Shown piece by piece: positions 1 to 5,686 of a DNA stretch of 5,825 bases. Positions within the stretch are counted from its first letter, which is position 1. Every line of letters starts with the position of its first letter. The notes below the pieces were generated by a model, which saw only the letters and a list, made by a program, of their open reading frames with translations, ran no database searches and had not been told where the DNA came from. Made by a program: the position numbers and the translations under genes. Source of the DNA: Acidobacteriota bacterium (lineage in GTDB: Bacteria; Acidobacteriota; Vicinamibacteria; Vicinamibacterales; CAVVIG01); the NCBI GenBank assembly GCA_003222555.1, contig QHWL01000298.1:10847-16671 (forward strand), written 5' to 3'.

Positions 1-410
1 ACTTTCCGGCGGAGGGCATCTTCCACAATCTGGTCATCGTCTCGATCGACAAGCGCTATCCCGGCCACGCCAGGAAGATCATGAGCGCCTTCTGGGGCCT
101 CGGCCAGCTGATGTTCTCGAAGACCATCATCGTCGTCGACAAAGACGTGAACGTGCACGACGTGCGCGAGGTCGCCTGGATCGTGGGCACCCATATCGAT
201 CCGCTGCGGGACGTGCAGATGACGCGCGGTCCCGTGGACGATCTGGACGATGCGGCCGACCTGCCGGCTTACGGCGGCAAGATGGGCATCGATGCCACCC
301 GCAAGTGGGCGTCGGAAGGGTACACGCGCTCGTGGCCGGCGCGCATCGTCACCACCGAACAAGCGGGCCACAAGGCCGCTGAAATCTGGGGGCGGTTGAA
401 AACGACGTAA
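1..410 (+). CDS. ubiD: UbiD-family menaquinone biosynthesis decarboxylase, C-terminal part
   Basis: This is the last 135 residues of a UbiD-type decarboxylase; the start lies before the window and the first whole codon is at position 3. UbiD enzymes use prenylated FMN to remove an aromatic carboxylate. Here the likely substrate is a prenylated 1,4-dihydroxy-6-naphthoate, the late decarboxylation of the futalosine pathway (homologues there have been called MqnL). The family signatures are visible: FHNLVIVSIDKRYPGHARKI, then GLGQLMFSK, IIVVDKDVNVHD, a DPLRDVQMTRGPVDDLDDA stretch and YGGKMGIDATRKW near the end. The C-terminus looks complete and stops at TAA 408-410. A UbiX homologue, which makes the cofactor, sits at the far end of the same block. 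Assignment to the UbiD family is firm; the substrate is inferred from neighbours. Confidence 0.93.
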   Translation, partial: FPAEGIFHNLVIVSIDKRYPGHARKIMSAFWGLGQLMFSKTIIVVDKDVNVHDVREVAWIVGTHIDPLRDVQMTRGPVDDLDDAADLPAYGGKMGIDATRKWASEGYTRSWPARIVTTEQAGHKAAEIWGRLKTT

Positions 411-443
411 ATCGTAGCTCATAGATGACCAATCGTAGATAAC
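411..443. other. short spacer with a repeated AATCGTAG word
   Basis: The 33 bp between the decarboxylase stop and the next ATG contain no clear Shine-Dalgarno sequence. The word AATCGTAG occurs at 410-417 and again at 431-438, 21 bp apart, with ATAGAT between. This low-complexity text is unlike the flanking coding DNA. It may be a remnant of an intergenic repeat; I see no defined regulatory site. Confidence 0.35.
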
Positions 444-1304
444 ATGAATGCCCTGCCTGTGACCGACGCCGAGATCACCGCGCTCGCCGCCACCCACGAC
501 ATCATCAACCTCGGGATGCTTGCTGACGAGGCGCGCCGGCATCGTCACGGCACGCGCACGACATTCGTGCGTGTCGCCGACGTCGCGGCCGAACCGGGCG
601 CCCCGCTCGTGTGGCCTCGGTCAGCCGGAGAAATCCGCGTCGTGGGCGCTCCCTCGAGTCGGTCGGCGGCCATCGAGCGCGTGAAAGAGATCGCCGCCCG
701 CGCGAGCGGCGTCCCGGTGTCTGCCTTCTCGCTGGCCGACATCGAACAACTGGCGGCACGCGAAGGGGTCACCCTGCGATCACTTCTCGAAGAGTTGCGC
801 GCGGCGGGAATGGAACTTGTGGCCGAGGCGCCGTTCGATCAACTGCCCGATCCTGGTCGCTCGATTGAAGAGGTCAACATCTCTGGACTCGCCCTTGCAC
901 GGCTTACAATCCAGCAGTTGCCGTCGGCGGATGTCCCAGCGCTGCTCAAAGGCGTCGCTCGTCTGCAGCAGGCCGTGGCGGTCATCCGTGCGTTCGCGCC
1001 GTTACCGCGCAAGCTGAACCCCGCCGTTCCCACCACCGGGTACGACGATGTGAAACGAGTGGCCCTGGCACGGCTGGTTGTCGGCAACGTACCGTCGATT
1101 CAGGTGGACTGGGCTCTCTATGGACCGAAACTCGCACAAGTGGCGTTGACGGTCGGCGCCGACGACGTCGATGCCGTGTCGGCCGAAGATCAGACGACCC
1201 AGGGGCCGCGGCGTGCACCGCTGGAGGAAATTCGCCGCAACATCCGTGCGGCCTGCCAGGAACCGATGGAGCGCAACGGCCGGTTCGAGTCGCTTCCCCG
1301 ATGA
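444..1304 (+). CDS. MqnE-like protein lacking the radical-SAM CX3CX2C motif
   Basis: An intact 286-residue reading frame that I read as a shortened relative of aminofutalosine synthase MqnE. The N-terminus (about residues 21-42: INLGMLADEARRHRHGTRTT) matches the MqnE lead-in to its cluster motif. Residues about 62-123 (GEIRVVGAP, then FSLADIEQLAAREGVTLRSL, LEELRAAGMEL) follow the MqnE pattern of HIVGG, AxEIxHLAxxxGxxxEEVL and ELxxAGLDS. The C-terminal part (from T197: TTGYDDVKRVALARL, GPKLAQVALTVGADDVDA) matches the MqnE C-terminal domain closely. Yet where the YTNxCxxxCxxCAF loop belongs there is only VADVAAEPGAPLVWP. The sole cysteine is C271, so a [4Fe-4S] cluster of the usual type cannot form. 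It is also about 80 residues shorter than typical MqnE. The start is ATG 444 because an in-frame stop lies at 426; the stop overlaps mqnA by 4 bp (ATGA). Fold relationship is well supported; function is unknown, perhaps a non-catalytic partner or a repurposed barrel. Confidence 0.8.
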   Translation: MNALPVTDAEITALAATHDIINLGMLADEARRHRHGTRTTFVRVADVAAEPGAPLVWPRSAGEIRVVGAPSSRSAAIERVKEIAARASGVPVSAFSLADIEQLAAREGVTLRSLLEELRAAGMELVAEAPFDQLPDPGRSIEEVNISGLALARLTIQQLPSADVPALLKGVARLQQAVAVIRAFAPLPRKLNPAVPTTGYDDVKRVALARLVVGNVPSIQVDWALYGPKLAQVALTVGADDVDAVSAEDQTTQGPRRAPLEEIRRNIRAACQEPMERNGRFESLPR

Positions 1305-1906
1305 CGCCCGTTCGTCTCGGCGCCGTGGGATACCTCAACGCGCGCCCGCTCGTTTACGGTCTCGAGCGGTCCTCGCGTTTCGACATTCGATTCGATGTGC
1401 CGTCGGTCTGTGCGAACTTGTTGCACGAGGGCCGAATCGACGTCGGCCTGATTCCCTCGATCGAATATTTGCGCGGACCGGCCGAAGCCGGACCCTACCG
1501 CATCGTCCCCGACCTGGCGATCGCCTCTCGCGGAGAAGTCGCGTCAGTTTCGCTCTACACGAGGAGGCCGATATCGGAGGTGCGATCGATCGCCATGGAC
1601 ACCAGCTCGCGGACGTCGGTCGCGCTCGTTGGTGTGTTGTGCGCGAGATTGTTCAAGATTCAGCCCGTGATCGAAGCACGAACGCCGGATGTGACAGCGA
1701 TGCTGGCCGACTGCGACGCGGCGCTCATCATCGGCGACATCGCCCTGCTGACCGATCCCGCCAAGGTCCGGCTAGAGCCGGACACTACGGACGGAGGGGT
1801 TCGGTCCGGGCCGGCCACGAGTTACGGAGGGGTTCGGTCCGAGCCAGACACCACGCACCCGGGGCTTCTTACGGTGCGGTTTCGTCCGATGTTGAGGCGT
1901 ACGTAG
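1301..1906 (+). CDS. mqnA: MqnA chorismate dehydratase, N-terminal part (frame broken)
   Basis: MqnA converts chorismate to 3-enolpyruvylbenzoate, the entry step of the futalosine pathway, with a periplasmic-binding-protein fold in the cytoplasm. Family marks are clear: LGAVGYLNARPLVYGLE at residues 5-21, GRIDVGLIPSIEYLR, RIVPDLAIASRGEVASVSLY, DTSSRTSVAL at 100-109 and ALIIGDIALL around D146. From V156 (nt 1766) homology stops and three 11-residue repeats follow (VRLEPDTTDGG, VRSGPATSYGG, VRSEPDTTHPG), then an unrelated tail ending at TAG 1904-1906. The rest of MqnA continues in the -1 frame from about nt 1930. A second foreign-looking stretch, GPAEAGPY (residues 59-66), sits in frame. The start ATG overlaps the preceding stop. 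Whether a working protein is made is uncertain: it could be a pseudogene, a two-piece protein, or an assembly indel. Confidence 0.88.
   Translation: MTPVRLGAVGYLNARPLVYGLERSSRFDIRFDVPSVCANLLHEGRIDVGLIPSIEYLRGPAEAGPYRIVPDLAIASRGEVASVSLYTRRPISEVRSIAMDTSSRTSVALVGVLCARLFKIQPVIEARTPDVTAMLADCDAALIIGDIALLTDPAKVRLEPDTTDGGVRSGPATSYGGVRSEPDTTHPGLLTVRFRPMLRRT
1475..1500. repeat. in-frame palindromic repeat inside mqnA
   Basis: GGACCGGC-CGAA-GCCGGACC at 1475-1494 can form an 8-bp stem with one A/A mismatch, followed by CTACCG. It resembles the palindromes at 1766 and 1908 in the same gene (GCCGGAC followed by CTAC or ACTAC). It encodes GPAEAGPY between EYLR and RIVPD, where I recall other MqnA proteins being directly continuous or nearly so. 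I infer a REP-like element that inserted a multiple of three bases and was tolerated as a surface insertion. Confidence 0.6.
1766..1864. repeat. three tandem 33-bp units in mqnA
   Basis: Units span 1766-1798, 1799-1831 and 1832-1864. By eye, adjacent units share about 23 of 33 bases. Each unit is 11 codons, so the array keeps the upstream frame and reads VRLEPDTTDGG, VRSGPATSYGG, VRSEPDTTHPG. Unit 1 contains the perfect hairpin GTCCGGCT-AG-AGCCGGAC (1766-1783); the later units carry decayed versions. The array begins exactly where MqnA homology stops. Confidence 0.85.
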
Positions 1907-1926
1907 TGTCCGGCTTTAGCCGGACC
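1900..1926. repeat. inverted copy of the mqnA repeat (REPIN-like partner)
   Basis: The 27 bp here are the reverse complement of 1765-1791 at 25 of 27 positions. The core is the perfect hairpin GTCCGGCT-TT-AGCCGGAC (1908-1925). Together with the first tandem unit it makes a pair of REP-like palindromes in opposite orientation enclosing about 108 bp, the arrangement known as a REPIN. The upstream mqnA frame stops inside this copy (TAG 1904-1906) and MqnA homology resumes just after it. Confidence 0.8.
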
Positions 1927-2256
1927 GCCGAGAGAATCGACCTGGGTGAGGCGTGGACCAAGTGGACCGGCCTGCCATTCGTCTATGCGTTCTGGGCTGG
2001 GCGCTCCGGCTCGTTGAAGGCAGCCGACGTCGAGGCGCTTCAACAGGCGCGGGACGCCGGGGTGCTTTCGCCCGACGAAATTGCGCGCGAGTACTTCCCT
2101 GGCGCGCCCGCCCACCAGGCGATGGGCGCGCGTTACCTGCGGGATAATATCAAGTACTCGCTCGGCGACGAGGAACGCGCCGGTCTGGAGCTGTTCTATC
2201 GGTACGCAGCCGAAATCGGCGACGTCGCAAGTGCCGGCGCGTTGCGGTTTTTCTAA
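1906..2256 (+). CDS. mqnA: MqnA chorismate dehydratase, C-terminal part (frame broken)
   Basis: From about nt 1930 this frame encodes the missing second part of MqnA: ERIDLGEAWTKWTGLPFVYA, then FWAGR, a helical region (about QQARDAGVLSPDEIAREYF) and the terminal DNIKYSLGDEERAGLELFYR segment, ending at TAA 2254-2256. Conserved MqnA features such as DLGxxWxxxTGLPFVxAxWAGR are intact. It lies in the -1 frame relative to the N-terminal part. The frame is open far upstream, so no start is forced. I place one at GTG 1906-1908, which overlaps the upstream stop (TAGTG) and could allow termination-reinitiation, giving 116 residues that begin with repeat-derived VSGFSRT. No Shine-Dalgarno sequence supports it. 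Equally likely, this is simply the 3' half of a frameshifted gene. Confidence 0.75.
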   Translation: MSGFSRTAERIDLGEAWTKWTGLPFVYAFWAGRSGSLKAADVEALQQARDAGVLSPDEIAREYFPGAPAHQAMGARYLRDNIKYSLGDEERAGLELFYRYAAEIGDVASAGALRFF

Positions 2257-2275
2257 TGGCTGGTTCCGGTGTCTG

Positions 2276-2338
2276 GAAAAGAGGTCGTACTCCTTTTTGG
2301 CTGAGACGGCTTTGAGAAAAGGGGTACGACCCCTTTTC
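2276..2338. repeat. inverted repeat pair between mqnA and mqnC, possible attenuator
   Basis: Two 23-bp copies, 2276-2298 and 2316-2338, are reverse complements at 20 of 23 positions, separated by 17 bp. The second is itself a perfect palindrome (GAAAAGGGGT-ACG-ACCCCTTTTC); the first is an imperfect one. The transcript could fold either as two small hairpins or one long stem with a 17-nt loop. GGGGT-ACG-ACCCC followed by TTTT resembles a short intrinsic terminator readable on either strand, so partial termination before mqnC is possible. It also resembles a dispersed intergenic repeat family, distinct from the one in mqnA. Confidence 0.75.
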
Positions 2339-2351
2339 GGTGTCCGGCGAG

Positions 2352-3563
2352 ATGATGACTGTCGAACGCGTCGCGAAGAAGGTCCGATCCGGCGAGCGGC
2401 TGAATGCCGCCGAAGCATTGGAGTTGTATCGCCGGGCGCCGACACCGCTTCTCGGTGAGCTGGCCGACGGCGTTCGCGTACGCAAGCATCCCGACGGCAT
2501 TGTCACCTATATCATCGACCGCAACGTCAACTACACGAACGTCTGCGTCGCGAGATGCAACTTTTGCGCCTTCTACCGCCCCGTGGGGTCGCCCGAAGGA
2601 TACGTGCTCGGCTTCGACGAGCTGTTCCGCAAGATCGACGAGACCATCGCGGTTGGCGGCATCCAGCTCCTCTTGCAGGGAGGGCACAATCCGGACCTGC
2701 CGCTCACGTGGTACGAAGATCTGTTCCGCGCGATCAAAGAACGCTATCCGGCCTTCAAGCTGCACGCGCTGTCGCCACCTGAAGTCATTCACTTGTCACG
2801 GTTGTCGCAACTGCGAGTGCCTACCGTAATCGATCGGCTCATCTCCGCCGGTCTGGACAGCATTCCAGGCGGCGGGGCGGAGATCCTGGTCGATCGCGTC
2901 CGTACGCTCCTGCACTGTTATGGCAAGGCGACCGCCGACGAATGGCTCGACGTGATGCGCCACGCCCACCGCGCGGGCCTGCGCACGACGGCGACGATGA
3001 TGTACGGGACGGTCGAAACCGACGAGGAACGGCTCGAGCACCTGCTGCGGCTCCGTGCGCTGCAGGACGAGACGAAAGGTTTCACCGCGTTCATCACGTG
3101 GAGCTATCAGCCCGACCACACCGAGCTCGGCGGCTTGGAAGCAACTGGCATCGATTACCTGCGCACGCTCGCCCTCGCTCGCATCGTCCTCGACAACTTC
3201 GACAACCTGCAGGCGTCGTGGGTGACCCAGGGCGGAAAAGTCGGGCAGTTGAGCCTCGGCTACGGCGCCAACGACATGGGCAGCGTGATGATCGAGGAGA
3301 ACGTCGTTCGCGCCGCCGGCGCCAGCTACTGCATGGACGAAGTCGAGATCGTCAGAAACATCGAAGATGCCGGATTTGCCGCCAAACGCCGCAACATGCA
3401 TTACGACATCTTGGGCGATCCGATTTTCCGCGAGCGTGAGGTGCCGCGCATGCTGGAGCTCGCGACCGCGCGCGCCGAGGGCGATACGAGCGTTCCGGAG
3501 GAGCTGCTGAAATATGCGGCGAGAAGTCAGGCGGGCAAACGGCTGCGCGTCATTCCCCATTGA
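2352..3563 (+). CDS. mqnC: MqnC, cyclic dehypoxanthinyl futalosine synthase (radical SAM)
   Basis: MqnC is the radical-SAM enzyme that cyclises dehypoxanthinyl futalosine, closing the second ring of the naphthoate. The CX3CX2C cluster ligands are C65, C69 and C72 in NYTNVCVARCNFCAFYRP. Further family marks follow in order: VGGIQLLLQGGHNPDLPLTW, KLHALSPPEV, SAGLDSIPGGGAEIL, RTTATMMYGTVET, FITWSYQPDHTELGG, and a C-terminal SLGYGANDMGSVMIEENVV with AGFAAKRRNM. The HNPDLPLxWYEDLF and NDMGSVMIEENVV forms fit MqnC rather than MqnE. Length is 403 residues, slightly long for the family. Starts at ATG 2352 or 2355 are equally plausible; an in-frame GTG at 2340 is less likely because it abuts the hairpin at 2316-2338. 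GGCGAG just upstream is the only purine-rich match. It ends 4 bp into the next gene. Confidence 0.95.
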   Translation: MMTVERVAKKVRSGERLNAAEALELYRRAPTPLLGELADGVRVRKHPDGIVTYIIDRNVNYTNVCVARCNFCAFYRPVGSPEGYVLGFDELFRKIDETIAVGGIQLLLQGGHNPDLPLTWYEDLFRAIKERYPAFKLHALSPPEVIHLSRLSQLRVPTVIDRLISAGLDSIPGGGAEILVDRVRTLLHCYGKATADEWLDVMRHAHRAGLRTTATMMYGTVETDEERLEHLLRLRALQDETKGFTAFITWSYQPDHTELGGLEATGIDYLRTLALARIVLDNFDNLQASWVTQGGKVGQLSLGYGANDMGSVMIEENVVRAAGASYCMDEVEIVRNIEDAGFAAKRRNMHYDILGDPIFREREVPRMLELATARAEGDTSVPEELLKYAARSQAGKRLRVIPH

Positions 3564-4750
3564 TCCGCTACCACGCGTCCTGGGTGCTGCCCATCTGCGA
3601 ACCGCCAACGAGCGACGGCTGGATCGTGGTCGATCGCGACCGCATCGTCGCGCTCGGCCGTCGCGCGCCTCCCACCGACGGCGCCCGCGACGTCGAGTTG
3701 GGACACGTGGCGGTGATGCCGGGTCTTGTCAACGCGCACACCCATTTGGAGCTCTCGTATCTGCGTGACGAGGTGCCGCCGGCGCCAGCGTTTGTCAAAT
3801 GGGTCCGCGCCGTGATGGCCGCGCGGCGCCAGCGCCCCGATCCGCAGGCGCCCGAGATTCTGGATGCGGTCGATCGTGCTGTCGGCGAAGCCATTGCCTG
3901 CGGTACGGCGGTCGTCGGGGACATCAGTAACACGCTGGTGACTTTCGGACCGCTCGCACGCAGCCGGCTCGCGGCGGTCGTCTTCTACGAGCTCATTGGG
4001 TTCAATACGGCCGACCCCAGCGGTTTCGTCGAGCAGGCGCACCAGAAGATGGCGGCGTTGATGCCGACCGAGCGCGTGCGCGCGAGCCTCGCGGCCCACG
4101 CACCGTATTCGGTTTCGCCGCTGGTGTTCCGCGCGCTTCGCCACGCGGTCGATCGCGATCCGTTTTCGCCGTGCAGCGTGCATCTCGCGGAATCGGTTGA
4201 GGAGGTCGAGTTCGTTCTGACCGCCGGCGGGCCCTGGCGCGAACTGCTGGAGGAACTAGGCGTGTGGGATCCGGACTGGGTCGCGCCGGCGGTCAGCCCG
4301 GTCCAGTACCTCGATGAGTGCGGCTTCCTCGATGGGGGCGTCCTCGCGGTGCACGGCGTGCAGATGACGACGGAGGATCTGGCTCGGCTCGCCGCGCGCG
4401 GCGCCACACTGGTGACCTGCCCACGAAGCAACGGCCACACCGGCGCCGGCGCGCCGCCGATCGAGGACTTCTACAAATCGGGCGTCCACGTCGCTGTGGG
4501 AACAGACAGCCTGGCGAGCGCGCCCGACCTGAACGTCTTCGGCGAGCTGGCCACGTTGCGGGCGCTCGCGCCGGCTGTGCCGGCCTCGGCGCTCCTCGAC
4601 AGCGCGACACGAGAGGGCGCGCGGGCGCTCGGATTCGATGCCGAGTACGGGACCATCGAGCCGGGCAAACGCGCGCGGCTGCTGGCGGTTGACATTCCGC
4701 CCGGCACCGTCGATGTGGAAGAATACCTGGTCGGCGGGATCCATTGCTGA
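3560..4750 (+). CDS. mqnX: amidohydrolase, probable aminodeoxyfutalosine deaminase (MqnX type)
   Basis: A 396-residue metal-dependent amidohydrolase of the nucleoside-deaminase type. In the futalosine route such enzymes deaminate 6-amino-6-deoxyfutalosine to futalosine, and the position directly after mqnC argues for that role. Visible active-site residues: H60 and H62 in GLVNAHTHLELSYL, H180 in AAHAPYSVSP, H208 with E211 in SVHLAES, H265 in VLAVHG, and D316 in GTDSLASAPDLN. This matches the HxH, HxxE, H, D set of S-adenosylhomocysteine/aminofutalosine deaminases. The small N-terminal beta-domain (WVLPI, WIVVDRDRIVALG) and its C-terminal return (GTIEPGKRARLLAVDI) are present. The start is TTG 3560, whose TTGA overlaps the mqnC stop; the next candidate, GTG 3581, would cut into the conserved first strand. 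Other deaminase substrates cannot be excluded from motifs alone. Confidence 0.88.
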   Translation: MIRYHASWVLPICEPPTSDGWIVVDRDRIVALGRRAPPTDGARDVELGHVAVMPGLVNAHTHLELSYLRDEVPPAPAFVKWVRAVMAARRQRPDPQAPEILDAVDRAVGEAIACGTAVVGDISNTLVTFGPLARSRLAAVVFYELIGFNTADPSGFVEQAHQKMAALMPTERVRASLAAHAPYSVSPLVFRALRHAVDRDPFSPCSVHLAESVEEVEFVLTAGGPWRELLEELGVWDPDWVAPAVSPVQYLDECGFLDGGVLAVHGVQMTTEDLARLAARGATLVTCPRSNGHTGAGAPPIEDFYKSGVHVAVGTDSLASAPDLNVFGELATLRALAPAVPASALLDSATREGARALGFDAEYGTIEPGKRARLLAVDIPPGTVDVEEYLVGGIHC

Positions 4751-4831
4751 TTGCTGATTGCAGATTGGAGAATGCAAGTTTATTTCTGAATTGAACCAAC
4801 CAAATCAGCCATCATCGATTTGCAATCATCA
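4751..4831. other. AT-richer spacer with inverted repeat reaching the next start codon
   Basis: This 81-bp spacer is markedly richer in A and T than the genes. It opens with a GCTGATT/GCAGATT repeat (the word TGATTGC occurs from 4748 and from 4755). The segment 4751-4767 can pair with 4816-4832: 14 Watson-Crick pairs, 2 G-U and one mismatch in 17, with a loop of about 48 nt. The 3' arm covers the bases just before the ATG at 4832. It may be another dispersed repeat or may modulate translation of the prenyltransferase. No convincing promoter or Shine-Dalgarno sequence was seen. Confidence 0.5.
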
Positions 4832-5686
4832 ATGTTCAAGCGACTGTCCGTTTATCTCTCCTTTGTCCGGTTCAGCCACTCGGTATTTGCGCTCCCGTTT
4901 GCGCTCGCGGGCGCTTTGCTCGCCGCGCGCCGTGGGCCCGTGACGTGGACCGCGATCGGCTGGATTCTTCTGGCCATGGTCGCGGCGCGAAGCGCGGCGA
5001 TGGGTTTCAACCGCCTCGCCGACGCCCGTCTCGACGCCTTGAACCCCAGAACCGCAAACCGCGAGTTGCCGCGCGGCGCGATGAGCAGGCGCGAGGCCGC
5101 CTGGTTCGTCGTCTTCGCGTCGGTCATCTTCATGGGTGCGGCCTGGCGCCTGGGGCCGTTGTGCCTGGCCTTGTCGCCCGTGGCGCTGGCGATCGTGTTC
5201 TGGTACTCGCTCGCCAAGCGGTACACGACGTGGACGCAGATGTTCTTGGGGCTGGCAATGGCGGTCGCGCCGGTCGGCGGCTGGCTGGCGGCTGGCGGCC
5301 GCGGCGGGTGGGAGCCGTGGCTCCTGGGGGTCGCGATCGGCACATGGGTCGGCGGCTTCGACGTTCTGTACGCGTGCCAGGATCTGGCGTTCGATCGCGT
5401 GCACGACCTCCGATCGATTCCGGTCCGCTTCGGAGTGCCGCGGTCGCTTGCCATCTCACGCGTCATGCACGGCGTCGCGGTGACGTGTCTGTTCGCCTTG
5501 TCGTGGGTGACGCCGCTCCCGCGCTTTTATCAGATCGGTGTCGGGATCGTCGCCGTGCTGCTCGCCTACGAACAATCGCTCGTTCGCGCGGACGATTTGT
5601 CGCAGGTCAAACGCGCGTTCGATATGAACGGCTACGTGGGCATCCTGTATCTGCTCGTGCTGGCGGCGTCCATCTATGGGGGCTGA
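4832..5686 (+). CDS. mqnP: UbiA-family prenyltransferase (MqnP-like)
   Basis: A 284-residue integral membrane aromatic prenyltransferase, predicted to attach the polyprenyl tail to the futalosine-pathway naphthoate. Both Mg-diphosphate binding motifs are present: N60-R-L-x-D64-x3-D68 in MGFNRLADARLDALNPRTAN, and D177-x6-D184-x3-D188 in FDVLYACQDLAFDRVHDLRS. About eight or nine hydrophobic segments alternate with short loops, and KRYTTW followed by APVGGWLA is typical of the 4-hydroxybenzoate-prenyltransferase-like branch that accompanies mqn genes. Length is usual for UbiA. I chose ATG 4832 (MFKRLSVYLSFVRFSHSVFA) because it gives the normal short N-terminus; an in-frame TTG at 4820 would add four residues without support. 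The end overlaps the UbiX gene by 11 bp. Family is firm; naphthoate rather than 4-hydroxybenzoate as acceptor is inferred from context. Confidence 0.92.
   Translation: MFKRLSVYLSFVRFSHSVFALPFALAGALLAARRGPVTWTAIGWILLAMVAARSAAMGFNRLADARLDALNPRTANRELPRGAMSRREAAWFVVFASVIFMGAAWRLGPLCLALSPVALAIVFWYSLAKRYTTWTQMFLGLAMAVAPVGGWLAAGGRGGWEPWLLGVAIGTWVGGFDVLYACQDLAFDRVHDLRSIPVRFGVPRSLAISRVMHGVAVTCLFALSWVTPLPRFYQIGVGIVAVLLAYEQSLVRADDLSQVKRAFDMNGYVGILYLLVLAASIYGG

Noticed and set aside
1766..1864. CRISPR-like array (three 33-bp units)
   Set aside because: Units are directly adjacent with no unique spacers, are diverged, and read in frame as protein; not a CRISPR.
1766..1904. Programmed ribosomal frameshift restoring full MqnA
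   Set aside because: No convincing X XXY YYZ slippery heptamer or long homopolymer was seen in the overlap, and the junction is repeat DNA rather than conserved sequence.
1171..1905. Long open frame upstream of and continuous with the C-terminal part of mqnA
   Set aside because: Before about 1930 its translation is arginine-rich shadow of the MqnE-like gene and mqnA, with no family resemblance; only the 3' part is real coding sequence.
1765..1926. Insertion sequence in mqnA
   Set aside because: Only about 160 bp with inverted ends and no transposase; better described as a REP/REPIN-like element.
2253..4183. Long minus-strand open frames opposite mqnC and mqnX
   Set aside because: They mirror strongly supported plus-strand genes and arise from high GC codon usage; no recognisable protein motifs.
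4820..4831. TTG start four codons upstream of the prenyltransferase ATG
   Set aside because: No ribosome binding site and it lies in the inverted-repeat spacer; the ATG at 4832 gives the normal UbiA N-terminus.
4751..4831. Promoter in the AT-rich spacer
   Set aside because: No paired -35 and -10 boxes with acceptable spacing could be recognised; base composition alone is not enough.
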